A DNA stretch of 64,000 bases from CAVXFB01 sp963760935 (GTDB taxonomy: Bacteria > Planctomycetota > Planctomycetia > Pirellulales > Thermoguttaceae). The translations under genes and the position numbers were made by a program. Under the pieces are notes generated by a model, which saw only the letters and a program-made list of their open reading frames with translations, had not been told where the DNA came from and ran no database searches. Of the stretch, positions 8,626-16,380 are shown piece by piece; position 1 is the first letter of the stretch, and the number at the start of each line of letters is the position of its first letter. The DNA lies in NCBI GenBank assembly GCA_963760935.1, contig CAVXFB010000008.1, positions 558,001 to 622,000 of the forward strand. The letters are read 5' to 3'.

Positions 8626-9678
8626 ACACGCACCGGCCTTGTCGACTAATTCCACTCGAACTCGGGGAGTCCGAGGTGAGTGAACTTGTTGAGGATTTTG
8701 CTACGGAGACGTGTTTCCGTTCGCTGATTTTCGATTTCGCGGTTCTTCAGATGGTCGCCAAAGCAACATTTCATACGGTACATGGCCGTTTCCGAAAGAC
8801 TCCGGCGATGGTAACAGACTCGCTTCTTCCATTGACGGCGACCACGTCGGCGGATTTCGCGGATCGCCGCATCCCGCGACAACGGACGTTTGACGGAGTT
8901 GCCATGCTGCCAAATCTTCGCATTGCGACGCGGCGGAATGATCGCTCGGATGTGGCGTTGTCCCAAGGTTTTGTAGGTCTTTCGTTTGTCATAAGCGCCG
9001 TCGCCATAAAATCCACCGACCTTGTTTGTCGCCTGATCCAACAGGTCGTCTACTTGGCTCGCATCGTCGCAACTGTTCTCGGTCAAGGTTTCAGCTTCGA
9101 TCTCGTGGGTGTCCGGGTTCACCGCCAGATGCAATTTTCGCCAAGTGCGACGCTTGCTCTTGCCATGTTTGCGCATCTTCCATTCACCTTCACCGAAAAC
9201 CTTCAAGCCGGTGCTATCGACCACCACGTCGATCTTTCCGCTGCGTTTTGCAATGTCGAGCGAGACGCCCAATGCGGTGGCACGCTTGGCCAGCGACGTG
9301 TAGTCGGGAATGGCGAGTTCGATTCGCATCAGTTCAACAAGCGATTTGCCGAGTCCCTCGGTTTGACGATACGGCAATTGAAACAACTCTCGCAGGACGA
9401 GCAAACATTCGACGGCCGTGTCGCTGTAGACAAAGGGATGTCCGACTCCGGGATGTGCGTTGTCGTGTCGCCATTTGTCGACCGTTTCCTCGCAAAACCA
9501 GAAGGTAATCGACCCACGTTGCACCAGCGACTCGTTGTATTTCCTCCAATTTGTGATTTTGTACGTACCTTTCCGTGTACCGGCCATGTCGAGACTCCTT
9601 TCAGACGTTTGGTGTGTTTCAAATCCTCCTTGTTCTACGCACTAAACGCTGGAAAAGCTCGACAAGGCCACACGCACC
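8626..9678. mobile_element. IS5-family (IS903 group) insertion sequence with target duplication
   Basis: The element runs from 8635 to 9669 (about 1035 bp). Its ends match as inverted repeats: GGCCTTGTCGA at 8635-8645 and TCGACAAGGCC at 9659-9669, close to the GGCTTTGTTGAAT end of IS903. Both sides carry the perfect 9-bp direct repeat ACACGCACC (8626-8634 and 9670-9678), and nine bases is the duplication length known for IS903-type elements. The transposase is intact, so this is a recent insertion. It landed between two phage genes; the second copy of the duplication touches the stop codon of the 9678-9974 gene without altering it. Confidence 0.95.
8646..9587 (-). CDS. IS5-family (IS903 group) DDE transposase
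   Basis: 313 residues, full length for the group. The N-terminus (YKITNWRKYNESLVQRGSIT) is the classic IS903-type opening with conserved W, Y and RGS. The DDE residues lie in VVVDSTGLKVF (first D), GDGAYDKR (second D) and RRSLSETAMYRMK (E with the Y..R..K partners). No frameshift is present, unlike several neighbouring genes. It lies inside the element with matching terminal repeats. Confidence 0.95.
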   Translation of the reverse strand: MAGTRKGTYKITNWRKYNESLVQRGSITFWFCEETVDKWRHDNAHPGVGHPFVYSDTAVECLLVLRELFQLPYRQTEGLGKSLVELMRIELAIPDYTSLAKRATALGVSLDIAKRSGKIDVVVDSTGLKVFGEGEWKMRKHGKSKRRTWRKLHLAVNPDTHEIEAETLTENSCDDASQVDDLLDQATNKVGGFYGDGAYDKRKTYKTLGQRHIRAIIPPRRNAKIWQHGNSVKRPLSRDAAIREIRRRGRRQWKKRVCYHRRSLSETAMYRMKCCFGDHLKNREIENQRTETRLRSKILNKFTHLGLPEFEWN

Positions 9679-9974
9679 TATAAGTTCGCTCGCAAGACGG
9701 CCGTCGTCACTGCGCCGAGCAGAATGGTCAGCAGCACCCAAGCGCCTCGCAGTGCCAGCAGAATCAGCTTTCGGCTTCGTCTCAACTCCGCCACTTCGCC
9801 CATCAGTCCCGGATTGGTCTCCTTCTTGCCCGGCAGCCCGTAGATATCGGTCGAGAGCTGCCACACCTCCGCACGGCATGCCTCGCACCGCTGGATGAGC
9901 CGCTGCACATCCACGTGGTAGGCGTGCAACTCGTCGCGCAGCCTTTCAACGATCGTGCTATCGCTGGGACTCAT
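9678..9974 (-). CDS. Small C-terminally membrane-anchored phage-island protein
   Basis: 98 residues. The first two thirds are helical and charged (TIVERLRDELHAYHVDVQRLIQRC) with two cysteines. One hydrophobic segment follows near the end (about residues 70-93, LILLALRGAWVLLTILLGAVTTAV). This shape, a soluble coiled helix plus one membrane anchor, is seen in small phage lysis or spanin/holin-associated proteins, but no family can be named. It starts 11 bases after the upstream membrane protein gene, so the two are probably co-transcribed. Confidence 0.6.
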   Translation of the reverse strand: MSPSDSTIVERLRDELHAYHVDVQRLIQRCEACRAEVWQLSTDIYGLPGKKETNPGLMGEVAELRRSRKLILLALRGAWVLLTILLGAVTTAVLRANL

Positions 9975-9985
9975 CGGCAGAACTC

Positions 9986-10408
9986 CTAGGCATTCGCGGC
10001 GGCCGCACTATTGACCGCCCCGGACAACGACGTCGGCAGAAGGGCCGGCCGGACATTCTGCAAAATGGCGATCAACTCTTGCGCCTTGGTCGGATCGTTG
10101 GCCGCGTAGTGCGCTGCCACTTTCTTGGCGACTTCACCCAGCTTGGCGACCATCGCCTCATCGCTGCGGACGGCCGTTATGATCTCCCGCACCTTGATCG
10201 CCAGGCCCGAGTAGTCGCCTACGGCGTAATCTTCGTAGAGGTCGGCAAACCAATCGAGTCCCCAGCGATTCATGAGCTTCATCAGCTCGATGGCATGTTT
10301 TCGCCGGGCCTCGCGACGATTGTAGAGCCACAGACCTGCCATCGTCGCTGCCAGCGCACCGCCGGCAAGGATCACATACTGCCAAATGGCCGGAACACCG
10401 TGTAGCAT
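9986..10408 (-). CDS. Small N-terminally membrane-anchored phage-island protein
   Basis: 140 residues with one membrane segment at about residues 9-29 (WQYVILAGGALAATMAGLWLY), then a basic stretch (NRREARRKH). A long amphipathic helical domain follows (IELMKLMNRWGLDWFADLYEDYAVGDY). Start context is CAAGGAGAAATTTCC before the ATG, a good ribosome-binding site. It sits between the thioredoxin-protease fusion and another membrane protein, both membrane-attached, which suggests an envelope-related module. Family not recognised. Confidence 0.6.
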   Translation of the reverse strand: MLHGVPAIWQYVILAGGALAATMAGLWLYNRREARRKHAIELMKLMNRWGLDWFADLYEDYAVGDYSGLAIKVREIITAVRSDEAMVAKLGEVAKKVAAHYAANDPTKAQELIAILQNVRPALLPTSLSGAVNSAAAANA

Positions 10409-10518
10409 GGAAATTTCTCCTTGTTCGTGTGTTGTCAGCGGCAGGTCGGGTCGACGGACATCGATGCGCGGCGTTCGTCGGCGAGTCCCGCTAAGATGTG
10501 TCTAAGATGCCTCTGGGA

Positions 10519-11964
10519 TTAGCGTCCCTTCTGTGTTGCAAAGTAAACAACGAAACCGGCAGCCACGGCGGCGAGCATGCACACGCCCGCCACCAACGGC
10601 GACGGTTCGGTCTGCTTCGCGTCGTCAGTTTGTGCGGGCGGCCGTTGCTCGATGAGCACGCCCACCTTGGCGTCGATATTCTCCAACGCGCGGCGTACTT
10701 CGGGGTCGGGCTGAACAACCACATTCGGCGCCGGTTGCCGACGTCCGCTGAAGAATCGTTCCAGACATTCCGGTTGCGCTCGACCAATTCCCGGCTGACA
10801 TCCGCAAGCGTCTCCTTCGGACTGCTTGGCCGGCGTCGGCGTCCGCTGGACGATCGCTTCGAGCGATCGCGGTTGAATTGTCGAGTTTGGCGCCGTCTCG
10901 GCTAGCGGCGAGCACGGCACGGCCGCATCGAGCAACACGTGCAGTCGCCCAGCCTGCACGCATACAACCTCCTTGCCATCCGTGCCCCACAAGACGCCAA
11001 CCAAGCGACCCCGCCGATTGAAGACTGGCCCACCCGAGTCGCCTCCGCGAGCATGGCCCGAAATCACTAACCAATCGTCGGGGCCGCCGGGCGTGGCGGC
11101 CGATCGCCTGTAGCCGAGGAACAAGCCCGAGTTGCAGGCCAACTTGCCGTCGGGACCATAGCCGCACGACTCTAACCGGTCGCCCTCATGCTGCATGGCA
11201 TCACTTCCCAACTCGACCTCCGCGGCTTCAACGCCTTGCGGTTCGCCGTTCAATTCCAAGACGGCGCAGTCCCACACCGCGTCGAACTTGACCACCTTGG
11301 CTGAATGCCTTTTTCGCGTGCATAGCTCGACGACGATGCTTGTCGCGTCCTTAATAACGTGCCTCGCGGTGAGAACGACTAACCGGCCGTTCCACTTGAC
11401 CAGCGTGCCGCTGCCGATCGATCGCGTGCCACCGGCCAAGTCAGCGCCGTTGCCGCCGCATTGACAGAAGATGCGCACGACCGCCGACCGATATTCCGTC
11501 GCTCGTTCGTATCGCCACGCCGGCGCTGGCCGTGCGTTAGGCGCGCTTCGTGTTCGCACCTCCGCGCGAATGCCGCCGGTTGAGCGAGGGTCACTCTGTG
11601 CAGCCCTCTTGACCATCGCCTCCAATTGCTGGAACGACGCGGCGCCAACCAAGCGATCGACTTCGCAACCATCTACGAGCGCCACGAAGCATGGGATGCG
11701 GGTGACGCCATATTGCTTGGCACGCGAGGGATTCTCGTCGATGTTGACACGTTCCACTGTGTACCCGGCGCTGGCGATGGCGTCGACCGACGGCCGCATG
11801 GCCTGACAAGGGCCGCACCAGTCCGAATAGAAATCCAACAGTCGGCACGCAGGCTCATCACTGCGGGCAACTACCGGCACAACCAACATCACGATGCCGG
11901 CCATCGCGATGAAGACGATGGCCCAGAACAGATCGACTAACGTTCTTCTGCCAATGACTCGCAT
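10519..11964 (-). CDS. Membrane-anchored thioredoxin-trypsin-like protease fusion
   Basis: 481 residues. A signal/anchor segment (about 11-33) is followed by a thioredoxin domain with the active site WCGPC (49-53) and the cis-Pro motif TRIPCF (88-93). Next is a trypsin-like serine protease domain with the complete triad: H202 in LTARHV, D232 in WDCAVLEL and S310 in GDSGGPVF. A Cys/Pro-rich linker leads to a C-terminal membrane helix (about 455-473). Both domains would face the periplasm-like space. The start has AGGAGA five bases upstream and overlaps the preceding peptidase gene. Fusion of these two domains inside a phage late-gene block is unusual; the substrate is unknown. Confidence 0.85.
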   Translation of the reverse strand: MRVIGRRTLVDLFWAIVFIAMAGIVMLVVPVVARSDEPACRLLDFYSDWCGPCQAMRPSVDAIASAGYTVERVNIDENPSRAKQYGVTRIPCFVALVDGCEVDRLVGAASFQQLEAMVKRAAQSDPRSTGGIRAEVRTRSAPNARPAPAWRYERATEYRSAVVRIFCQCGGNGADLAGGTRSIGSGTLVKWNGRLVVLTARHVIKDATSIVVELCTRKRHSAKVVKFDAVWDCAVLELNGEPQGVEAAEVELGSDAMQHEGDRLESCGYGPDGKLACNSGLFLGYRRSAATPGGPDDWLVISGHARGGDSGGPVFNRRGRLVGVLWGTDGKEVVCVQAGRLHVLLDAAVPCSPLAETAPNSTIQPRSLEAIVQRTPTPAKQSEGDACGCQPGIGRAQPECLERFFSGRRQPAPNVVVQPDPEVRRALENIDAKVGVLIEQRPPAQTDDAKQTEPSPLVAGVCMLAAVAAGFVVYFATQKGR

Positions 11965-12551
11965 GACTTCTCCTGTGGGACGTTCGGAAAAAGGGTGAAT
12001 CGGTAACTGTAGAACGCGCTCCTCGCCAGGTCGCCGGGCTCGGTAAGCCGGTCTGCCAGATTGGGGACCGGGTCGACGCCGCCCGCCCGATCGGCGCTCG
12101 CTACCGCCTGCGAACAGAACGGCAGTCCGGCCGAGGCGTCCCAGTCATCTGTATTAGGCCGAACGAGGAATCGGCACACGGGCAAATGCACCAGAGCGGC
12201 GCGCCACAGGGCCAGCCGGCCATACCGCTTGCCAGTGATGCCAATCATCTCATGCAAAGCCCGCCCGCGCGAGAATCGCCGCCGCGTAGCGTTGGCCGCA
12301 TAAACATCGATAACCCCGGGCCAACGCGCGACGACGTTCGACAACAGTTGGGCGCGGCCGCCGCTGTCGGTCATTTCTACACACATCAGCCGATCCTTCC
12401 ACCAGCCGGCCATCGCGGCATGGACGTACTGCGAGCGGCCGGCAACCGCGATGAGCCGCGCCATCCAACTCCGCCGTCGAAACAGCAGCAAGTCGGCATC
12501 GCGAATGTCGCGGCGGGCATCCGCGTAGCTCACACAAATCGCCTCCTTCAT
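11937..12551 (-). CDS. YiiX-like permuted papain-fold peptidase
   Basis: About 204 residues. The order of catalytic motifs is that of circularly permuted NlpC/P60 enzymes. The histidine comes first (SQYVHAAMAGWW), then a conserved glutamate in LMCVEMTD, and the cysteine comes late (LPFCSQAVASA). YiiX-like proteins cleave or bind amide linkages in cell-wall or lipid substrates. The ATG at 12551 is chosen because AAGGAG lies seven bases upstream; the in-frame TTG two codons earlier is too close to it. It overlaps its neighbours at both ends, consistent with an operon. A role in cell-wall lysis during phage exit is inference. Confidence 0.72.
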   Translation of the reverse strand: MKEAICVSYADARRDIRDADLLLFRRRSWMARLIAVAGRSQYVHAAMAGWWKDRLMCVEMTDSGGRAQLLSNVVARWPGVIDVYAANATRRRFSRGRALHEMIGITGKRYGRLALWRAALVHLPVCRFLVRPNTDDWDASAGLPFCSQAVASADRAGGVDPVPNLADRLTEPGDLARSAFYSYRFTLFPNVPQEKSCESLAEER

Positions 12552-13090
12552 GGGCAAGCTCCTTGACAGGCGGAGATGGTCCCAATGGTCGCGGGCGCCG
12601 CGGCAAAGCCGTGGCTGGCGATAACACGATCGTCCGCTTCCGCCACACCGTTTTCCCTACGCCAATTGCAGACTTCCTCGTATCGCGCTTGATGCTCAGG
12701 CCGAAGGTCCAATCGCAACGCGTCGTCTAGCAGAGGTGGCTCGTTGTGAGCAGTGGAAGACGCGACACCACTTCCCTCTCTGCGTCCTGAGAATTGCCAT
12801 CTCGACCGGAGCCGCCGCGGCCTTTTTGCCAACTGCTCGCGCGCGGCGCACAGTCGGCATGGCATATACACCATGCCACCGCAGCCGCCACATCGTTCGA
12901 GCGGTCCGGCTGGCTCCTCCCACTCGTTGGAGTCTTGCGATTGGATCGCCTCGAAATCCCGCCGTCTTCCGGCAGCGATTGCACTAACCGTTCCGCGGCT
13001 TATGCCCGTCAAGGCGGCGATCTTTCGCTGGCTCAGCGGTGTTTCGCTCAACAGCCGCCGGACCTCCGCGACCACACTTTGCGCGATCAT
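12548..13090 (-). CDS. HTH and zinc-ribbon DNA-binding protein of the phage island
   Basis: 180 residues. The N-terminus is a helix-turn-helix (VVAEVRRLLSETPLSQRKIAALTGISRGTV is the span 6-35; key residues LSQRKIA and SRGTV). It is followed by a zinc ribbon with cysteines at about 67, 70, 78 and 81 (ERCGGCGG, then MPCRLC). The C-terminal half is hydrophilic. This architecture is common at the head of planctomycete phage-like blocks and fits a regulator of the late genes, though no target site was found. GAGAGGA precedes the ATG. It is the first gene of the minus-strand block and overlaps the next by ATGA. Confidence 0.75.
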   Translation of the reverse strand: MIAQSVVAEVRRLLSETPLSQRKIAALTGISRGTVSAIAAGRRRDFEAIQSQDSNEWEEPAGPLERCGGCGGMVYMPCRLCAAREQLAKRPRRLRSRWQFSGRREGSGVASSTAHNEPPLLDDALRLDLRPEHQARYEEVCNWRRENGVAEADDRVIASHGFAAAPATIGTISACQGACP

Positions 13091-13156
13091 GCGTTCCTCT
13101 CTTGCTCTTGTAGAAGGCGACTCCGATCGTCGATCACAAGTCCGCTTATGCGCAAC

Positions 13157-13198
13157 AAAAAAAGCCCGCCGCCGGAGCTTTCTTCCGGAGACGGGCTC
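13157..13198 (-). terminator. Rho-independent terminator (minus strand)
   Basis: A strong GC-rich hairpin (GAGCCCGTCTCCGGA pairing with TCCGGCGGCGGGCT) ends in seven T on the minus strand (A run at 13157-13163). It separates the EEP-fold gene from the phage block. Confidence 0.85.
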
Positions 13199-13337
13199 TT
13201 GTGGCTACCTGTGACCAGGCGCGTCGGATACCCTCAGTGCAAGGCCGAACTTACCACAGGCCCTGGCCCAATTTCAAGAGAAGAATTGGCCACGTAAATG
13301 CGCTGGCGAAAACGGGAAGCACGCCCGCACGCTACGT

Positions 13338-14333
13338 TCAGCGTGCCGCCGTGGCGTGACCGGCCTGTCCGCCCTCGTACACGCTAAACTCGGCCCAGAT
13401 CGGCAGATGATCAGAGATTTCTTGCGCCCCCGGCATCGAGAGCTCGAATTCGCGCATCATGTCGACGACTTCCACCCGGCCGGTAAACTCGCGGGTCGCA
13501 CGGCGATCTAACAGGATGTTGTCCAACAAATTGGCGCCGCGGACGGTCGTCGGCATAGCCGGCATGCCCGAGATGAGCGCCGTCACGCCCAGCAGTTTGC
13601 CGAGCTGGCCGAGGTGCTGGTCGTCGCTCTCCAGGTCGCCCAGTAGAATGATATCGTCCTCTTCGGGACGGCTGTCGCGCACGGCCCGATAGGCTTCCGC
13701 GAACACGTCCAACTCGGCCGCGGCGTGCTCCGGGTCGGTCTCCACGTTGATGAGCGTAAAGGTGAATGCCTCGCTGGGGTCCGGACCGTGAACACGAAAG
13801 GTGCCCATTAGCGGCTTGATGCGGATTCGCCCCAGAGGATCCTCGATAAAATGCACCGTGGTCCGATCGATGTCAATTCTCGACCGATCAAAAAGAAACG
13901 CGCTATAGTGCTCCAGCGAGTCGCGCTGTTGGGTCGGGCAAGTGGCAAAATCGTAGCTGCGGCCGCTAGCCGCGTTGAGCTGCTCGACGAGGCGGATCAG
14001 CACCCCTTGGTTTTTCCCGCGAACACCTTGCAGGGCGATCAAGTCAAACCGTGGAAACAAATGCACCAGCACGTCGCTGACATGTACGTTGGCCAACTTG
14101 GCCTCATCGAGTCGGCCAAGCTGAAAGCTGGCGATGCGAATCGTAGGATGGGCGGCGATCGACGGATCCATCGCAGCACTTTTGCCGCCCGCCGCCGCTT
14201 GCCCGCGCGGCACAACCTTCCAAGCCGTGCCATTGCCATCGACCGGCTGTGTCTGAACTTCGTAGTTCAGGAAGAAGTAGACTGCCCCAATGACTGCGGC
14301 AAACACGAATACAACCGCGACCTGCTTTGCCAT
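13338..14333 (-). CDS. Membrane-anchored endonuclease/exonuclease/phosphatase-fold protein
   Basis: About 331 residues from the ATG at 14333, with an N-terminal membrane segment (VAVVFVFAAVIGAVYFFL). The rest is a DNase I/EEP domain. Its landmarks are TIRIASFQLG (first strand), FDLIALQGVR (usual position of the catalytic E, here Q), FTLINVETD (usually HxD or H-containing), DDIILLGDLESDD (GDxN-like), NLLDNILLD, and the final EISDHLPIWAEF with the conserved SDH. The Q in place of the metal-binding E and the altered HxxP strand mean activity is doubtful. It stands alone with a terminator downstream. Confidence 0.75.
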   Translation of the reverse strand: MAKQVAVVFVFAAVIGAVYFFLNYEVQTQPVDGNGTAWKVVPRGQAAAGGKSAAMDPSIAAHPTIRIASFQLGRLDEAKLANVHVSDVLVHLFPRFDLIALQGVRGKNQGVLIRLVEQLNAASGRSYDFATCPTQQRDSLEHYSAFLFDRSRIDIDRTTVHFIEDPLGRIRIKPLMGTFRVHGPDPSEAFTFTLINVETDPEHAAAELDVFAEAYRAVRDSRPEEDDIILLGDLESDDQHLGQLGKLLGVTALISGMPAMPTTVRGANLLDNILLDRRATREFTGRVEVVDMMREFELSMPGAQEISDHLPIWAEFSVYEGGQAGHATAAR

Positions 14334-14430
14334 GAGCGATAAGCTATCCGATTGTTGCCGGTTGACTCTAGACCAATCTGGGGATGTCGCCGTAAGAACC
14401 GGCAAAACCGGCAATTTACGGGGATTTGCG

Positions 14431-14460
14431 TTGCCGTCGACAGTTCGGGGTTTGTATACT
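14431..14460 (+). promoter_or_regulatory. Sigma70-like promoter upstream of the HEAT-repeat gene
   Basis: TTGCCG (14431-14436) and TATACT (14455-14460) are separated by 18 bases, 57 bases before the ATG at 14517. The -10 is a good match and the -35 is fair. Confidence 0.45.
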
Positions 14461-14516
14461 TAGGAGGAGCACCCCGCATTTACTCTTTTCGCGGCCGACG
14501 GCACGCCACCCGATCT

Positions 14517-15728
14517 ATGAGACCAATCGGCGTATCATTGACCGTTCTAGCGATTCTGTCGGCGGCCGCCGCCACCCGCGCCGACGTGTTCGTGCTCTCC
14601 AGTGGCGGCCAGATCGTCGGCGACCTGGTCAACCACGATGAGGTCCCCCGTCGCCAGTATGTTGTCAAAATTGCCGATGGGTCCCAAGTCACGTTGGATC
14701 GGGCCCAGGTCAAAAAGGTCCTTCACCCGCGCCCTGAGGAACTCGAATACGAGCGAATTCGTCCGACCTACGCCGACACGGCCGAAGCGCAGTGGAATCT
14801 GGCCGTATGGTGTCGCGACCACCGGCTCATGTCCCAGCGAGAAGTGCATTTGCGGCGGGTCATCGAACTGGACCCGGACCATGCGGAAGCACGCCGCATT
14901 CTGGGCTACAGCAAGAACAATGGCCAGTGGGTCACCCGCGACGACATTATGACCCAGCGCGGCTACCAAAAGTACAAGGGGCAATGGAAGCTGCCGCAAG
15001 AGATTGAACTGGCCGAAAGCAAGCGGAAACTGGAAGCCGCACAGCAGGAATGGTTCCAGAAGCTCAAGCTATGGCGCAATTGGTTGGGCGGCGACCGCCA
15101 CGACCAGGCTGTCGAAAACATTCGCGGCATCAGCGATCCGGTTGCCGTCAAAGCGCTCACACTTGGCCTGCGTGACGATAACAATGCGGCCGCGCGGCTG
15201 TTGTTTATCGAAGCGCTTGCAAAACTGGAGACTCCGGAAGCCAATCGAGCTCTTGCCATTGCCTCGATTTCCGACCGCGTGGAAGAGGTGCGGCTGACAT
15301 GCCTCGACCATTTGCAGACAAAGACGCGGCCGGACGTGGTCTCGTACTTCGTCGGCAAGCTGAAGGACAAAGACAATGTCGTCGTCAATCGCGCCGGTTT
15401 TGCCCTGGGGCGCATGAAAGACCCGTCGGCCATCGGTCCGCTGATCGACGCACTCGTTACGGTCCATAAGTTCAAGATCGTCCAACCCGGCGGCGACGGT
15501 GGCACGAGCGCTACATTTGGCATGGGCCCCGGTGGTAGGCCGTCCGGTGGCGGTCTATCGGCCGGCGGTGGCCCCAAGATCATTCGCCAAAACATCCCCA
15601 ACCAGGCCGTGCTCGACGCACTGGTGGCCATCACCGGCCAGAATTTCAACTTCGATAAGCAAGCCTGGAAGTACTGGTACGCCGCCCAAAAGAGGCCGCC
15701 ACAGTCGCTCGACGTGCGCAGAAACTAG
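14517..15728 (+). CDS. Secreted HEAT-repeat protein
   Basis: About 403 residues from the ATG at 14517. It opens with a signal peptide (hydrophobic SLTVLAILSAAAATRA). An N-terminal beta region (VFVLSSGGQIVGDLVN) is followed by a TPR-like helical pair (EAQWNLAVWCRDHRL, EVHLRRVIELDPDHAEAR). Armadillo/HEAT-like repeats come next, with segments such as DPVAVKALTLGLRDD and VVNRAGFALGRMKDPSAIGP. A Gly-rich insert (about 385-400 of the long frame) precedes the C-terminus. The pattern matches secreted planctomycete proteins that carry a short beta region then HEAT repeats. Function unknown; probably a scaffold in the periplasm. Confidence 0.7.
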   Translation: MRPIGVSLTVLAILSAAAATRADVFVLSSGGQIVGDLVNHDEVPRRQYVVKIADGSQVTLDRAQVKKVLHPRPEELEYERIRPTYADTAEAQWNLAVWCRDHRLMSQREVHLRRVIELDPDHAEARRILGYSKNNGQWVTRDDIMTQRGYQKYKGQWKLPQEIELAESKRKLEAAQQEWFQKLKLWRNWLGGDRHDQAVENIRGISDPVAVKALTLGLRDDNNAAARLLFIEALAKLETPEANRALAIASISDRVEEVRLTCLDHLQTKTRPDVVSYFVGKLKDKDNVVVNRAGFALGRMKDPSAIGPLIDALVTVHKFKIVQPGGDGGTSATFGMGPGGRPSGGGLSAGGGPKIIRQNIPNQAVLDALVAITGQNFNFDKQAWKYWYAAQKRPPQSLDVRRN

Positions 15729-15897
15729 AGAGCGAGCGGAGAATTATATCAAGGCACGGCCTACAATTTGTCGGAATCGCACTTGGATCCGCGTTTGCGC
15801 GTACCGAGGTTCGCCATTTCGCTTGCGGCCGTTTTCGAATGCTGCTATCGTCAGGTGTTAGACAATGGGCCCGGTGGGACCTTGGCAGGAGATTTTT

Positions 15898-16104
15898 ATG
15901 GCTGTTATTCCCCCATTGCACCCCAAATTTGTGACAGACGGCGAGGGCAATAAGAAGGCGGTCATTCTTCCCATCAACGAGTACGAGGAGTTGCTGGAAG
16001 ACCTCGAAGACTTGGCCGTGGCCGCTGATCGCAAGAACGAATCGACCGTCTCTCACGAGCAACTGATTGCGGAGTTGGACAAGGATGGCCTCCTACCGCA
16101 TTGA
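15898..16104 (+). CDS. Antitoxin of a RelBE-like pair (Phd/RelB type)
   Basis: 68 residues from the ATG at 15898, with GGCAGGAGA upstream. KKAVILPINEYEELLEDLEDL is the typical Phd/YefM-like strand-helix that binds DNA in the N-terminal half. The acidic C-terminus (HEQLIAELDKDGLL) would wrap the toxin. It overlaps the toxin gene by 20 bases. Such pairs usually repress their own promoter. Confidence 0.8.
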   Translation: MAVIPPLHPKFVTDGEGNKKAVILPINEYEELLEDLEDLAVAADRKNESTVSHEQLIAELDKDGLLPH

Positions 16105-16345
16105 GTGGAAAGCGTCTGCCATTCGAGAGCTGAGGGCGATTGATCGTTCTATCGTCCCACGAATCGTTGACGCGGTTGGCAAACTGGGGCAGAGTCCATA
16201 TCCGCCCGGCTGTCGCAAGCTAAGAGGTGGCGGCGACAGCTACCGCATTCGCGTGGGCGATTACCGCGCCGTGTATAAAGTCCTGGAAGGACGAATGACG
16301 ATCGAGATCATTCGAGTGCGGCATCGAAAAGACGTGTATCGCTAG
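16085..16345 (+). CDS. RelE/ParE-family toxin
   Basis: 86 residues from the ATG at 16085. It has the RelE-superfamily pattern: YRIEWKASAIRELRAID at the N-terminus, a helix pair, YPPGCRKLRGGGDSYRIRVGDYRAVYKV and a C-terminal IIRVRHRKDVYR. The conserved basic residues (K/R in the strands and the final RHRKDVYR) are those used for mRNA cleavage on the ribosome in RelE toxins. It follows and overlaps the antitoxin, making a normal two-gene module. Confidence 0.88.
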   Translation: MASYRIEWKASAIRELRAIDRSIVPRIVDAVGKLGQSPYPPGCRKLRGGGDSYRIRVGDYRAVYKVLEGRMTIEIIRVRHRKDVYR

Positions 16346-16380
16346 GGCAATAACACGGTAACTCTGTGCCCGAAGGTAAT

